The notes under the pieces: generated by a model
Database searches by the model: none
What the model was told of the DNA's origin: nothing
What the model saw: only the letters and a program-made list of their open reading frames with translations
Program-made: the position numbers and the translations under genes
Part shown: positions 8,763 through 18,050 of the stretch, piece by piece
Layout of the letters: every line of letters begins with the position of its first letter
How positions within the stretch are numbered: position 1 is the stretch's first letter
Assembly: GCA_937916355.1 (NCBI GenBank)
Contig: CALFTM010000048.1
Coordinates: forward strand, 3,088-67,087
Origin: an uncultured Bacteroidales bacterium
GTDB taxonomy: Bacteria; Bacteroidota; Bacteroidia; Bacteroidales; Paludibacteraceae
Direction: 5' to 3'
Length of the DNA: 64,000 nucleotides

Positions 8763-10847
8763 ATGAGAAAAAATAAAAAACTATACATAACAATTGCAGT
8801 GTGTCTGCTTTTGGCTATCGTCGCCTATGCCATATTTGCCACACGAAGTCAAATCATCGGTTCTGCCCTCGACAAGAGAATCTCCGATTTTGAAAAAAAG
8901 ACAAACTGTAAAATCCTTTATGGAGAATTGAATATCGAGGGTATTTCTTTCTTTTCCGTCAAAGACCTCACAGTCATCACGCCTCAAAACGACACGTTAT
9001 TGAGTATATCTTCGCTCTCTGCCCTTTTCAATCCCATATCTCTCCTCCATGGAGATAAACGACTGAAAAGCATCAATGCAGAGGGCGCACGACTAAACAT
9101 CATCCACACCCCTAAAAAGAAGAATTACACCTTTATCACAAACTATATAAATGAGCGTGGAAAAAGGGATACACACGACTCCGTTGACTCAACCCAATCT
9201 CTATTCAAACGAATCAATAGCCAAACTCAAAAGATTGCCAAACTTCACCATTTCCTGACAAAAGTAGCACCAAAAGATATTTCCATCAAGGAGTGGACTA
9301 CTCATCTGAGAACGGACAGTATGAACATCCAGTTCTATCTTCCTGAGACTCAAATGGAACAGAGGGCTTTTTTCTCTCAAATGATTCTACTCGATAAAAA
9401 CGAGAACTCTAACCAAGAGGGGAAAAACAAATATTACATCTTCAAAGGCAATTTGGGCGAAAAGTCTTCTGACGAGAGCAATATCGTAATCTACAGTCTA
9501 AACAACAACTCTGTAGAAGTTCCTTTTTTACAAAAAAATTTCAATTCTTCCCTAACTTTTGACACGCTGAAAGCCTCGTTGTCTTCAAAAGAGGGAGAGG
9601 ACGAGACGGTTTGGTTCTCTGGAGAACTCTCTTGCCTCAACAGTTCTTTCTTTAGTCCTAAAATAACAGGAGACACAATTTTTTGCCACACGGCATCATT
9701 TGATTTCAAAACAACCATCAAAGATGACAGACTTGAAATAGACTCTTCCAGTACAATCAAAATCAACGAGTTTGAAGTCCATCCTCATTTTGTCTGGCAA
9801 ACTGAAATGGAGAATCATGTGTTTTCCATTGATGTGTCCGCCCCCTCGTTTGAAGCACAAAATCTATTTTCTTCTATTCCGGATGGACTTTGCCCTCACT
9901 TGAAAGGCATTAAAACTTCAGGGAAACTCTCCTACGATTTCCATTTCAAACTGGACACCAAGCAAATAGACAGTTTAGAGTTTTCATCTTCCATGACATC
10001 ACACAATTTTAACATCCTACAATTTGGAGCAACAGACTTTAGAATCCCTAACAATGCTTTTACCCATCACATATACGAAAATGGAGTGAAGAAACGTTCC
10101 ATTCTCTTATCGGAAGAGAATCCAAACTACGTATGCACCGATCAAGTATCGCCTTATCTGACCAATTCAATCTTGATTTCAGAAGACGGACTCTTTTTTC
10201 ACCACAAAGGGTTTCTTGAAAGTGCTTTACGGGCTTCCATTATACAAAACATAAAAGAGAAAAAGTTTGCCAGAGGTGGCAGCACCATCTCCATGCAACT
10301 GGTGAAAAACTTGTGGCTCAGCAAAGAAAAGACGCTTGCTCGCAAATTGGAGGAGGCTTTGATCGTTTGGCTCATAGAAAACAAACGACTGATATCGAAA
10401 GAAAGGATGTTTGAGATTTACTTGAACATCATCGAATGGGGACCTGATGTTTACGGAGCAAAAGAGGCGGCTCAATACTATTTCGAGAAAGAACCTTCTC
10501 TTCTCTCTATTGAAGAGGCAATATTCCTAACCAGCATCATACCCAAACCCAAAAAATTCAAATGGTCTTTTGATAAAGAGCAAAATCTAAAGCCTTATCT
10601 GGCAGACTATTACAAATTAGTGGCAAGCAAATTACTGAAAAGAGAAATCATTTCAGAAAAAGATACTGCCCAGCTAATCCCTAACGTAAAACTAACCGGA
10701 GAGGCGAGATTTTTACTAAACGGGAATGAGAAAGATTCGGATTCAGACTCCACGGAAGAGGATTCTCTTCACTTCGATGGTTATAAAAACATTATCCTTC
10801 TAAATAGTGATGAAATTTTTTCAGACTCAACTCATTCGACAAATTGA
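8763..10847 (+). CDS. Peptidoglycan glycosyltransferase (GT51) with AsmA-like N-terminal region
   Basis: A 694-residue inner-membrane protein. One N-terminal membrane anchor (residues 7-27) is followed by about 420 residues resembling AsmA-type envelope proteins (SALDKRISDF, LTVITPQNDTLLSI, GARLNI). The C-terminal third is a GT51 glycosyltransferase that polymerises lipid II. It has catalytic Glu near 474 in SEDGLFFHHKGF, then RGGSTISMQLVKNLWL near 504-519, and the EALIVWLIE/IYLNIIEWG segment. There is no transpeptidase domain. The 3' end overlaps the next gene by about 38 bases, so the two are translationally linked. Confidence 0.85.
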   Translation: MRKNKKLYITIAVCLLLAIVAYAIFATRSQIIGSALDKRISDFEKKTNCKILYGELNIEGISFFSVKDLTVITPQNDTLLSISSLSALFNPISLLHGDKRLKSINAEGARLNIIHTPKKKNYTFITNYINERGKRDTHDSVDSTQSLFKRINSQTQKIAKLHHFLTKVAPKDISIKEWTTHLRTDSMNIQFYLPETQMEQRAFFSQMILLDKNENSNQEGKNKYYIFKGNLGEKSSDESNIVIYSLNNNSVEVPFLQKNFNSSLTFDTLKASLSSKEGEDETVWFSGELSCLNSSFFSPKITGDTIFCHTASFDFKTTIKDDRLEIDSSSTIKINEFEVHPHFVWQTEMENHVFSIDVSAPSFEAQNLFSSIPDGLCPHLKGIKTSGKLSYDFHFKLDTKQIDSLEFSSSMTSHNFNILQFGATDFRIPNNAFTHHIYENGVKKRSILLSEENPNYVCTDQVSPYLTNSILISEDGLFFHHKGFLESALRASIIQNIKEKKFARGGSTISMQLVKNLWLSKEKTLARKLEEALIVWLIENKRLISKERMFEIYLNIIEWGPDVYGAKEAAQYYFEKEPSLLSIEEAIFLTSIIPKPKKFKWSFDKEQNLKPYLADYYKLVASKLLKREIISEKDTAQLIPNVKLTGEARFLLNGNEKDSDSDSTEEDSLHFDGYKNIILLNSDEIFSDSTHSTN

Positions 10848-12318
10848 CAGAATGACAATAGAAAAAGAGCCGATAAGCTCTTTTAACCTCATGAAACGTG
10901 CCTCATTGGCATTCTTCAACCGTCTGTTACCTCATCTTCCGCAAGAGGGGGAAGTCGTCGTGGTTGCAGGTGCCGGTAACAACGGAGGTGACGCAATGGT
11001 GGTCGCCCGTCTTCTCTTGAACATCGGGATAGTTCCAAAGGTCTTCCTGATTTCTCCTAAAGGGACTCTTTCTGAGGATTGCCAAAAAGCATACGAAGAG
11101 CTGGCTGAGAAAACCCTCATCCATAAAATAACCCACTCGCACGAACTGGACGATGAGAATATCTTCTCTTGTGACCTACTCATTGATGGTTTGTTCGGTT
11201 CTGGATTGAACAGACCTTTAGAAGGAATTTTCGCACTGACAGTGGAAAGAATCAACCATTGCAAGGGCAAAATCTTCTCGATCGACCTTCCTTCGGGACT
11301 TTTCGGAGAGGACAACAGTAAAAATGACCACAACCATATTGTCAACGCTTCCCACACTTTCTCTTTTCAAACGCCTAAACCATCTTTTTTCATGGCTGAA
11401 AACGAAAGACATTTAGGGGAATGGGAGATTTTGGACATCCAACTTCATCCAAAAGCTCTTTCTGAAACTGAATCTCCGTTCTATTACACAGAAAGCTCTG
11501 ACATCTCTTTTTTGAAACGCAGCAAGTTTGGACACAAAGGGACTTTCGGACATGCCCTGATCGTTGCTGGTTCTTTTGGAATGATGGGGGCTGCAGTATT
11601 GGCTGCAAAAGCGGCGTTGAGAACTGGTTGCGGACTTACAACCATACATACTCCTCAGTGTGGCTACACAATCATGCAAATCTCCATTCCCGAAGCGATT
11701 GTCTCATTGGATGCTCAACAGAACTGCTTCTCTGACATCCCTGACATATCAAAATATACCGCCATTGGTGTCGGTCCGGGACTGGGCTGCGAAGAAAGTA
11801 GCATAAATGGATTGAAACTTCTATTAGAGAAAAAACCAGAAAAATTGGTGCTGGACGCAGATGCTCTAAACATATTATCAAAAAACAGAGAGTTGTGGGA
11901 ACTCCTGCCTCCCAAAACCATCCTAACCCCACACCCAAAAGAGTTCGAGAGACTCATCGGCATGAAAAAATCTGCTTATGAGTGCTGGCTGACTCAAATG
12001 GAGATTTCTCAGAAGAAGAACATCATCATCATTTTAAAAGGAGCGTACACAAGCATATCTCTTCCTGACGGAACATTACACATCAATTCTACAGGAAATT
12101 CCGGCATGGCGACAGCAGGAAGCGGAGACACCCTAACTGGCATTCTCACCTCCCTATTAGCGCAAGGATACACACCAGAAAAAGCGGCCATCTTAGGGGT
12201 ATGGCTACACGGAAAAGCGGGAGACCTTGCCTTATCAAGAGAGTCAGAAGAGAGTCTGTTGGCAAGCGACATCATTGAAAACATCGGGAACGTCTATAAA
12301 ACCCATAATAATTTTTAA
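10810..12318 (+). CDS. nnr: Bifunctional NAD(P)H-hydrate epimerase / ADP-dependent NAD(P)H-hydrate dehydratase
   Basis: A 502-residue fused metabolite-repair enzyme that restores damaged NAD(P)HX. The N-terminal YjeF_N epimerase half has GAGNNGGDAMVVAR at residues 54-67 and LFGSGLNRPL. The C-terminal ribokinase-like dehydratase half has GTFGHALIVAGS, GVGPGLG, LDADALN, TPHPKEFERL and TAGSGDTLTG. A GTG one codon upstream is possible, but ATG 10810 is preferred. It starts inside the GT51 gene, indicating coupling. The fused form is the usual one in bacteria. Confidence 0.94.
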   Translation: MKFFQTQLIRQIDRMTIEKEPISSFNLMKRASLAFFNRLLPHLPQEGEVVVVAGAGNNGGDAMVVARLLLNIGIVPKVFLISPKGTLSEDCQKAYEELAEKTLIHKITHSHELDDENIFSCDLLIDGLFGSGLNRPLEGIFALTVERINHCKGKIFSIDLPSGLFGEDNSKNDHNHIVNASHTFSFQTPKPSFFMAENERHLGEWEILDIQLHPKALSETESPFYYTESSDISFLKRSKFGHKGTFGHALIVAGSFGMMGAAVLAAKAALRTGCGLTTIHTPQCGYTIMQISIPEAIVSLDAQQNCFSDIPDISKYTAIGVGPGLGCEESSINGLKLLLEKKPEKLVLDADALNILSKNRELWELLPPKTILTPHPKEFERLIGMKKSAYECWLTQMEISQKKNIIIILKGAYTSISLPDGTLHINSTGNSGMATAGSGDTLTGILTSLLAQGYTPEKAAILGVWLHGKAGDLALSRESEESLLASDIIENIGNVYKTHNNF

Positions 12319-12345
12319 ATTCAACATAAAAAGATGATAAAAAGA

Positions 12346-12368
12346 GGCAGTCCGAAAACCGAACTGCC
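12346..12368. terminator. Hairpin between convergent nnr and DASS genes
   Basis: GGCAGT (12346-12351) pairs with ACTGCC (12363-12368), with inner CG/CG pairs across one mismatch and a short loop. On the minus strand it is followed by CTTTTT. It separates converging genes and may serve both directions. Confidence 0.6.
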
Positions 12369-12398
12369 CCTTCCTCTTTTGATAGTATAAGATAAAAA

Positions 12399-13823
12399 TT
12401 ACAACAAGCCCATTTTACCAACAAACACCAATAATGTGTAACCCAAAATCATACTAATAACTCCTACAATTATACCCACAAGAGCCATATCCTTTTGCTG
12501 GATGAAGCCTTTTGCGTATGCCAAGGCATTAGGAGGTGTACTGATTGGCAATGCCATTGCAAACGATGCAGAAAGAGCCAACCCTATAATCAAAGTTTTC
12601 ACACCTCCATAAGGAAGCAACTCTTGTTGCATTCCGGAACCTACTGCCACTAAAATCGGAATCAATAATGCCGCAGTTGCAGAATTAGACATAAAAGTGG
12701 ACATCACAATACACAACAAACCAGAACCAACAATCACAACCAATGGAGACCAAGTACTAAATGGAATTGCTTTAACCAAATGCTCTGCCAAACCAGTCTT
12801 ATCCAATCCGATACCTAAGGCAAAACCTCCTGCAACCAACCAAAGTACATCCCAATCAATCAAGCGCAAGTCCTCCTTGGTGAAGATGCCGCAAATGCTG
12901 AACACCGCAAACGGAATCAAAGCCACTACATTAGAATTAACACCGGTCAACTTGTCTGTAACCCACAATAAAATTGTTAATGCAAATGTAATATAAACGA
13001 TGTAGGCTTTAGGACTCTTTTCAAATTCTCCTTCAATCTCAATTTTAATATTTTTTTGAGAGAATGGGAACAATTTAATCAAAACAAACCACATGATTAA
13101 CAATATTACCAAAGCCAAAGGAATCATTATCATCGCCCAATCCCCAAAACCAATATTGATACCCAATAGGTTTTCTAAGTTACCCTTAGCAATGGCATTA
13201 GGAGGTGTACCGATTGGAGTACCAATACCACCAATATTTGCTGCAACAGGGATAGCTAAAGCCAAGGCGATTTTACCCTTACCATTAGCAGGAAGAGAAG
13301 ATAATACCGGAGTTAAAATTGCTAACATCATAGCAGCCGTTGCAGTATTACTCATAAACATAGAAAACACACCGGTAACAAGAAGGAAACCTAACAACAC
13401 AAACTCTGAACGAGTTCCGAAAGGAGCTAACATCACCTTTGCCAAAGCCGCATCCAACTTGTATTTTGTAGCAGTAATAGCCAGCACAAAACCTCCCATG
13501 AACAACATGATAGTTGGGTCGGCAAACGAAGCCATCAAAGCTTTATTACCGATTGGAGTACCAAATGTAGGATCATCTACACGCATAAAATTAAACATAC
13601 TGTCAGAGGTAGTCAACAACATAAGCACCAACACCAAAACAGATGTAGTCCAAATAGGAATTGATTCTGAAATCCACATATAAGCTGCAAAAATAAAGAG
13701 GGCAATCACGCGTTGCTCAATAATAGTCAATCCCGGAATACCAAAACTATCCAATGGGATAAACCATGCTATCAATGTCAATACAACAGAAATAGCCAAA
13801 CCGATTATTTTTTTTGAATCCAT
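12399..13823 (-). CDS. DASS-family (SLC13) sodium:anion symporter
   Basis: A 474-residue inner-membrane protein with about eleven hydrophobic segments. Both halves carry the family's SNT-type substrate-site motifs: SNTATAAMML followed by GTPIGTPPNAIA, and SNSATAALLIP followed by PISTPPNALAYA. Such transporters import dicarboxylates, sulfate or related anions with sodium; the substrate cannot be told here. The gene begins 17 bases after nhaD on the same strand, suggesting one transcript and linked sodium physiology. Confidence 0.9.
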   Translation of the reverse strand: MDSKKIIGLAISVVLTLIAWFIPLDSFGIPGLTIIEQRVIALFIFAAYMWISESIPIWTTSVLVLVLMLLTTSDSMFNFMRVDDPTFGTPIGNKALMASFADPTIMLFMGGFVLAITATKYKLDAALAKVMLAPFGTRSEFVLLGFLLVTGVFSMFMSNTATAAMMLAILTPVLSSLPANGKGKIALALAIPVAANIGGIGTPIGTPPNAIAKGNLENLLGINIGFGDWAMIMIPLALVILLIMWFVLIKLFPFSQKNIKIEIEGEFEKSPKAYIVYITFALTILLWVTDKLTGVNSNVVALIPFAVFSICGIFTKEDLRLIDWDVLWLVAGGFALGIGLDKTGLAEHLVKAIPFSTWSPLVVIVGSGLLCIVMSTFMSNSATAALLIPILVAVGSGMQQELLPYGGVKTLIIGLALSASFAMALPISTPPNALAYAKGFIQQKDMALVGIIVGVISMILGYTLLVFVGKMGLL

Positions 13824-13840
13824 AATATAAAACTATGATA

Positions 13841-15226
13841 CTACAAATAAATAGAAGATAATACAAAAAAAGCAGCACCTGCCAAATATCCCAGCATAGC
13901 TAATAGAGAGATGTTTTTAAGATACCAACCAAAAGAGATTTTTTCTAATCCCATCACTACAACACCGGCAGCAGAACCAATAATCAACATACTTCCACCA
14001 ACACCGGCACAATAAGCCAAGAATAACCAAAAATCTCCATCTACAGCATAATTTCCAACTTCCGCCAACTCATACATTCCCATGGCACCGGCCACAAGAG
14101 GAACATTATCTACGATAGAAGATAAAAATCCGATGATAAGATTGACGATGTAAACGTTTTTATCAAAAACCTCATCCAACCATTGCGCCATCTGAGCCAA
14201 TAATCCGGCAGATTGCAATGCAGAGACAGCCATCAAGATTCCTAAAAAGAAAAGAATGGTAGTCATATCAATACGACTCAAAACCACTGAGATAGTCGCT
14301 TTATAATCCTGCGGCATGTTCCTTTTCTTCAAATACATAATTTCTGTATAGATCCACATCAAACTCAATCCCAACAAAACTCCAATAAATGGTGGCAAAT
14401 GAGTGATAGTTTTGAAGATAGGAACAAACAATAAACAAGAGATACCCATCACGAAGATGATCAATCTTTCATTTTTCGTAATATAATCTTGAGTTCCCTT
14501 TTCTACAGAAGTTTCACTACTATTTTGCGAAACCAACTCTCCGGAGAGTTTTTTTGAGGCAAATAACAGAGGAACTATGAGAGAAATTAACGAAGGAACA
14601 ATCAATGCTGGAATAACACCTGAAGTAGAGATATTTCCTTTCACCCAAAGCATAATTGTTGTCACATCTCCAATCGGAGAAAAGGCTCCACCACTATTAG
14701 CCGCAATAATGATAATACCTGCATAAATCCAACGATCTTTAGGGTCTGAAACCATCTTCCTCAACATCATGGTCATCACAATTGCAGTGGTAAGATTATC
14801 AAGCACAGCCGACATGAAAAAAGTTATAAGACCAATAATCCAAAGCAATTTTCGTTTGTTCTTGACAGTGATTCTATCTGTTATGATTGAAAAACCTCCA
14901 TGTACATCGATTAATTCGACAATCGTCATTGCTCCCATAAGGAAAAACAAAATCTCTGCGATGTCTCCGACATGTTCAATAATTTGGACACTTGTAACAT
15001 AATCAAACACAGCCAAATTAGAAAAACCTTCTCCTCCCAATCCACTGGCTAAAAAGTTCTTAAACTCAGGGGTGTCGACTACAATATCCGGTGCAATAAA
15101 TATGTATATTGTCCAGAGGAAACAACATAACACTAATGCAGAAGCTGCCTTGTTGACGTTGATTTGGTGTTCCATTGCGATGGCAGCATATCCCAACAGA
15201 AACAATACAACCATTAAAACTAACAT
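13841..15226 (-). CDS. nhaD: NhaD-type Na+/H+ antiporter
   Basis: A 461-residue inner-membrane protein with about twelve hydrophobic stretches. Its conserved polar motifs (SAVLDNLTTAIVMT, NSGGAFSPIGDVTTIMLW and SSIVDNVPLVAGAMGMY) fit NhaD antiporters of the ion-transporter superfamily, which expel sodium for protons. It is first in a unit with the DASS symporter, which would bring sodium in. No -7 box is evident upstream, but two 8-bp palindromes lie 83-106 bases from the start. Confidence 0.88.
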   Translation of the reverse strand: MLVLMVVLFLLGYAAIAMEHQINVNKAASALVLCCFLWTIYIFIAPDIVVDTPEFKNFLASGLGGEGFSNLAVFDYVTSVQIIEHVGDIAEILFFLMGAMTIVELIDVHGGFSIITDRITVKNKRKLLWIIGLITFFMSAVLDNLTTAIVMTMMLRKMVSDPKDRWIYAGIIIIAANSGGAFSPIGDVTTIMLWVKGNISTSGVIPALIVPSLISLIVPLLFASKKLSGELVSQNSSETSVEKGTQDYITKNERLIIFVMGISCLLFVPIFKTITHLPPFIGVLLGLSLMWIYTEIMYLKKRNMPQDYKATISVVLSRIDMTTILFFLGILMAVSALQSAGLLAQMAQWLDEVFDKNVYIVNLIIGFLSSIVDNVPLVAGAMGMYELAEVGNYAVDGDFWLFLAYCAGVGGSMLIIGSAAGVVVMGLEKISFGWYLKNISLLAMLGYLAGAAFFVLSSIYL

Positions 15227-15649
15227 AGATACTATTTTTATAGTGATTAATTAAATTCAATGTTTTAATACTCTCATTGGATGCCGGCTTTATTACTTTT
15301 GAGACAGGAACATGTTAATCGGAAACATGTTTTGAAAGTAGAATGCAATACAATGCTCCGATTTTTATTCCGTCTGCAGTTAATAAAAAACGCCACCACA
15401 AAGAGAACAGAACTTTTAAATCTGCACTCCTTGAAAATTAGATAAGATTTCTATAGAACTACATTTTACCAAGTAACAGAACATTTTCCAAGTTCTCTAC
15501 ATTATCACAAACAGTAAGAACTAAAAAACCTCTATCATTTTGGCAACAAAATGAGATCTAAGATGATAGTTTAAATGAATGATTAAGACTATCCCCATAA
15601 ACTCGATGGATAAACACGAAAATAAGTACAAGTGACGGTAAAAACCACC
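15227..15649. other. Spacer upstream of nhaD
   Basis: Apart from the paired palindromes, I see no gene, promoter box or terminator in this stretch. Confidence 0.5.
15309..15331. promoter_or_regulatory. Paired AACATGTT palindromes upstream of nhaD
   Basis: Two perfect copies of the self-complementary octamer AACATGTT (15309-15316 and 15324-15331), 15 bases start to start, lie upstream of nhaD. A repressor site is possible; nothing else supports it. Confidence 0.25.
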
Positions 15650-15718
15650 TCACCTATTCTTCTTAATCACCATACCGATTACAGGAACAATCAAAATAAG
15701 AATAATCTTTAGAATCAA
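15650..15718 (-). CDS. Candidate 22-residue hydrophobic microprotein
   Basis: A TTG overlapping the stop of the 15715-16101 gene (shared bases TTGA) opens a frame of 22 codons reading MILKIILILIVPVIG and ending in a basic MVIKKNR tail. This is the profile of a single-pass membrane peptide, coupled to the gene upstream. It could equally be chance, or the tail of the upstream gene after a frameshift. Confidence 0.25.
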   Translation of the reverse strand: MILKIILILIVPVIGMVIKKNR

Positions 15719-16101
15719 ATGATTATCTTTCGCAAACAATAAATATAATACCCTCTTTCTGCGATAAAAGAGCAAAACAGTTTTCTATTATATACTACAG
15801 ATTTTAGTAGAGTTTTACAATTTTCGACATAAAAAAGATGAGATAACCAATACTTTAAAGATGTATAATTTCTGTTGGAATAACTATTCTCCACCGAAAC
15901 AACAACAATCTGAGAGGGCAACGAAAATCTCTTCAATTGAAAGATATCCGCGAAATCTTCTTTTTCTGCACTTCCAAACGCCGCAATACTTTCGCAACTT
16001 TCTACTATATACTCTTTTGATATAGAATCGATTGGATTCTCATCTTGAAAGAAAGAACCTAATCCTATAAACAAAAGTATGTATAGCAAAATTTTTCTCA
16101 C
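15715..16101 (-). CDS. Small secreted protein of unknown function
   Basis: A 128-residue protein starting at GTG, with a hydrophobic N-terminus (ILLYILLFIGLGSFF) that could be a signal peptide or anchor. The rest is rich in Ser, Tyr and Asn and has two cysteines in the second half. I recognise no domain. A -7 box lies 33 bases upstream, and an in-frame stop precedes the GTG without any ATG, so the GTG start is the best available. Confidence 0.5.
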   Translation of the reverse strand: MRKILLYILLFIGLGSFFQDENPIDSISKEYIVESCESIAAFGSAEKEDFADIFQLKRFSLPSQIVVVSVENSYSNRNYTSLKYWLSHLFYVENCKTLLKSVVYNRKLFCSFIAERGYYIYCLRKIII

Positions 16102-16134
16102 AACTAAACAATCTTTAGTCCTTAATTATCAAAG

Positions 16135-16142
16135 CAAAAATA
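16135..16142 (-). promoter_or_regulatory. -7 promoter element for the 15715-16101 gene
   Basis: Minus-strand TATTTTTG matches TAnnTTTG, 33 bases before the GTG start at 16101. Confidence 0.45.
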
Positions 16143-16341
16143 ATACTTTTATGTATTAATCCAAAACCACAGAATCAAATTTTAATTGCAACTATCCGAA
16201 AAACGGCAGACTTTTCTATATGCTTTCAATTGCTTATTTTGTGAAAGAAAAACATTTGAACGAAAACAACCGAGTTGTAATAGCGCAGCATCCATCGGAT
16301 ATGCGAATACTGTGTTAGTTCCTTTCTACAGAGACATTTAT

Positions 16342-16372
16342 AAAAAAAGCGGGAGTACAACAGCACCCCCGC
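16342..16372 (-). terminator. Rho-independent terminator of the 16392-17879 gene
   Basis: On the minus strand GCGGG (16372-16368) pairs with CCCGC (16353-16349) and is followed by seven T residues (16348-16342). It lies 20 bases past the stop codon. Confidence 0.75.
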
Positions 16373-16391
16373 AACCATTATCAAAATTTTT

Positions 16392-17879
16392 TCAACTGAC
16401 AAACTTCTTCTTCTCATCCCTACAAATCAATTGGATAGCCCACTTCCCTGAATGTACCGAAGGTGGTATTCCGCCTCCCGGGAACAGCCATTGACCTGCC
16501 AAATAGAAACCGTCCAACCCTTTTAATTTTTGATCGAGTTGGTTGATGATATTTTTCGGAGTGGACAAGAACCCTTCATACGCACCTTTCCAAACGCCGG
16601 TATAGCGCACCGTTGTCAATGGTGTTGCCACATCACTGATTTCAATTGCTTCGGCACTTCCCGGATAATGCTTTTCTAAAAGCTTTTTGGCATCCTCCAA
16701 TATGCGTTCTTTCTCTTTTGCGTACTCCTCTTTAGACAAGGAAATCCACCACTCATACGGGCTATCAAACCTAAATACGATGGTACTCTTCCCTTCTGGT
16801 GCCATAGAAGGGTCGAACGAATAGTTTAAGACTCGATAACTATGAGATAATTCTGTAGAACCAATCTTCTCGCCTTGCGCCAAGACAACCTGTACGGGAT
16901 AATCTGTACATAGTTTTTTATCCACTCCAAACGACACCTGTACAAAAGAGCCGAAAAGGTTCCACTCTTGGTATGCTTTCTTGATACTATCAGACTGGAA
17001 TTTTCCACCCAACATTTTGTTAAGCGTCGAATACCCATCTGCAGCAGAGACTACATAATCAGCCTCTATAAAAGTTCCATCAGTCAACTTGACTCCACAC
17101 GCTCTGCCATTCTCTACAACGATTTCAGAAACCTCTTTTTTGAACATGAACTCACCGCCCAACGACTCATATTTCTTCTGCATACGTTGCGCAACACCCA
17201 ACGAGCCACCCATCGGATAACCCGCATTTTTCCTGAAGTACCATCCCATGATCAATAGGAAAGCATAAGAGGCAAAATTCTTTTCCCCATAGACTCCTAA
17301 AAGTCGGTTCTTCAACTCTGGACTCTTTATTCCTAAAGATTCTATATACTCCGTGTAGGTCTTACTCCTATGTCTCATCAAAACATAAAGAGAGGGGAAA
17401 TTCACAAAAAAAGCCTTGAAATAATCGAACGTATTTCTAAGAGCAGGAGCCTTTTCAAATGGTGTCAGATGGGATGCCCACCTAATATCAGAGCACAACT
17501 TATTGATCGCACGAAAATCCTTGGGTGAAATTTTCAATAAATACTGAAACCATTTCATCAGATCAGTGTAGATGACAAACTCGTCACCCTCTTTCGATAA
17601 ATTCATATTATGAATCTCCTGATCCAAGACATCAACCCCTTCGTCTAATATGCCAGTCTCAACCATCGTGTCATGGAACGCTCCAGATTTTGTACCGACC
17701 AACCATTGTACACAATAATCAAACTTATAGCCTTTGCGATACCATGCCGTGCAGATACCTCCAGGAATTATATGCTTTTCAATGATTACAGAATCGAATC
17801 CATTCTTTTGCGCATAGATTCCAACTGCCATGCCTGCAACACCACCACCGACCACTACAATCTTCTTTCTTGTACTCAT
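16392..17879 (-). CDS. Phytoene-desaturase-like FAD-dependent oxidoreductase
   Basis: A 495-residue protein of the CrtI/phytoene dehydrogenase-related NAD(P)/FAD oxidoreductases. The N-terminus has a Rossmann dinucleotide motif (VVVGGGVAGMAVG), an acidic ribose-binding end (IIEKH) and the GG doublet of PGGICTAWYRKG. The C-terminus carries the FAD-closing segment FYLAGQWLFPGGGIPP. A GTG at 17927 would lengthen it by 16 residues, but the ATG at 17879 directly precedes the Rossmann fold. No carotenoid genes are nearby, so the substrate is unknown; similar Bacteroidota proteins may act on lipids. Confidence 0.85.
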   Translation of the reverse strand: MSTRKKIVVVGGGVAGMAVGIYAQKNGFDSVIIEKHIIPGGICTAWYRKGYKFDYCVQWLVGTKSGAFHDTMVETGILDEGVDVLDQEIHNMNLSKEGDEFVIYTDLMKWFQYLLKISPKDFRAINKLCSDIRWASHLTPFEKAPALRNTFDYFKAFFVNFPSLYVLMRHRSKTYTEYIESLGIKSPELKNRLLGVYGEKNFASYAFLLIMGWYFRKNAGYPMGGSLGVAQRMQKKYESLGGEFMFKKEVSEIVVENGRACGVKLTDGTFIEADYVVSAADGYSTLNKMLGGKFQSDSIKKAYQEWNLFGSFVQVSFGVDKKLCTDYPVQVVLAQGEKIGSTELSHSYRVLNYSFDPSMAPEGKSTIVFRFDSPYEWWISLSKEEYAKEKERILEDAKKLLEKHYPGSAEAIEISDVATPLTTVRYTGVWKGAYEGFLSTPKNIINQLDQKLKGLDGFYLAGQWLFPGGGIPPSVHSGKWAIQLICRDEKKKFVS

Positions 17880-17954
17880 TGCATTATTATTTACATCTTT
17901 TATAAACTTAAATTTTACGGAATCCACTCACATTTCTCCCGAAAAATTTTTGCA

Positions 17955-17962
17955 CAAAATTA
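17955..17962 (-). promoter_or_regulatory. -7 promoter element for the 16392-17879 gene
   Basis: Minus-strand TAATTTTG matches TAnnTTTG. It implies a leader of roughly 70 bases before ATG 17879. Confidence 0.45.
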
Positions 17963-18050
17963 ACTAAAAATAATGTATCTACAACATTTTTTAACAATTA
18001 TAATTGACAAAATAAAAGAAAAAAAGCCTCTCAAAAAGAGTTCTCAAATT

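Noticed and set aside
13093..13683. 196-codon plus-strand frame
   Set aside because: It is antisense to the DASS symporter and has the biased composition expected from the complement of a membrane-protein gene.
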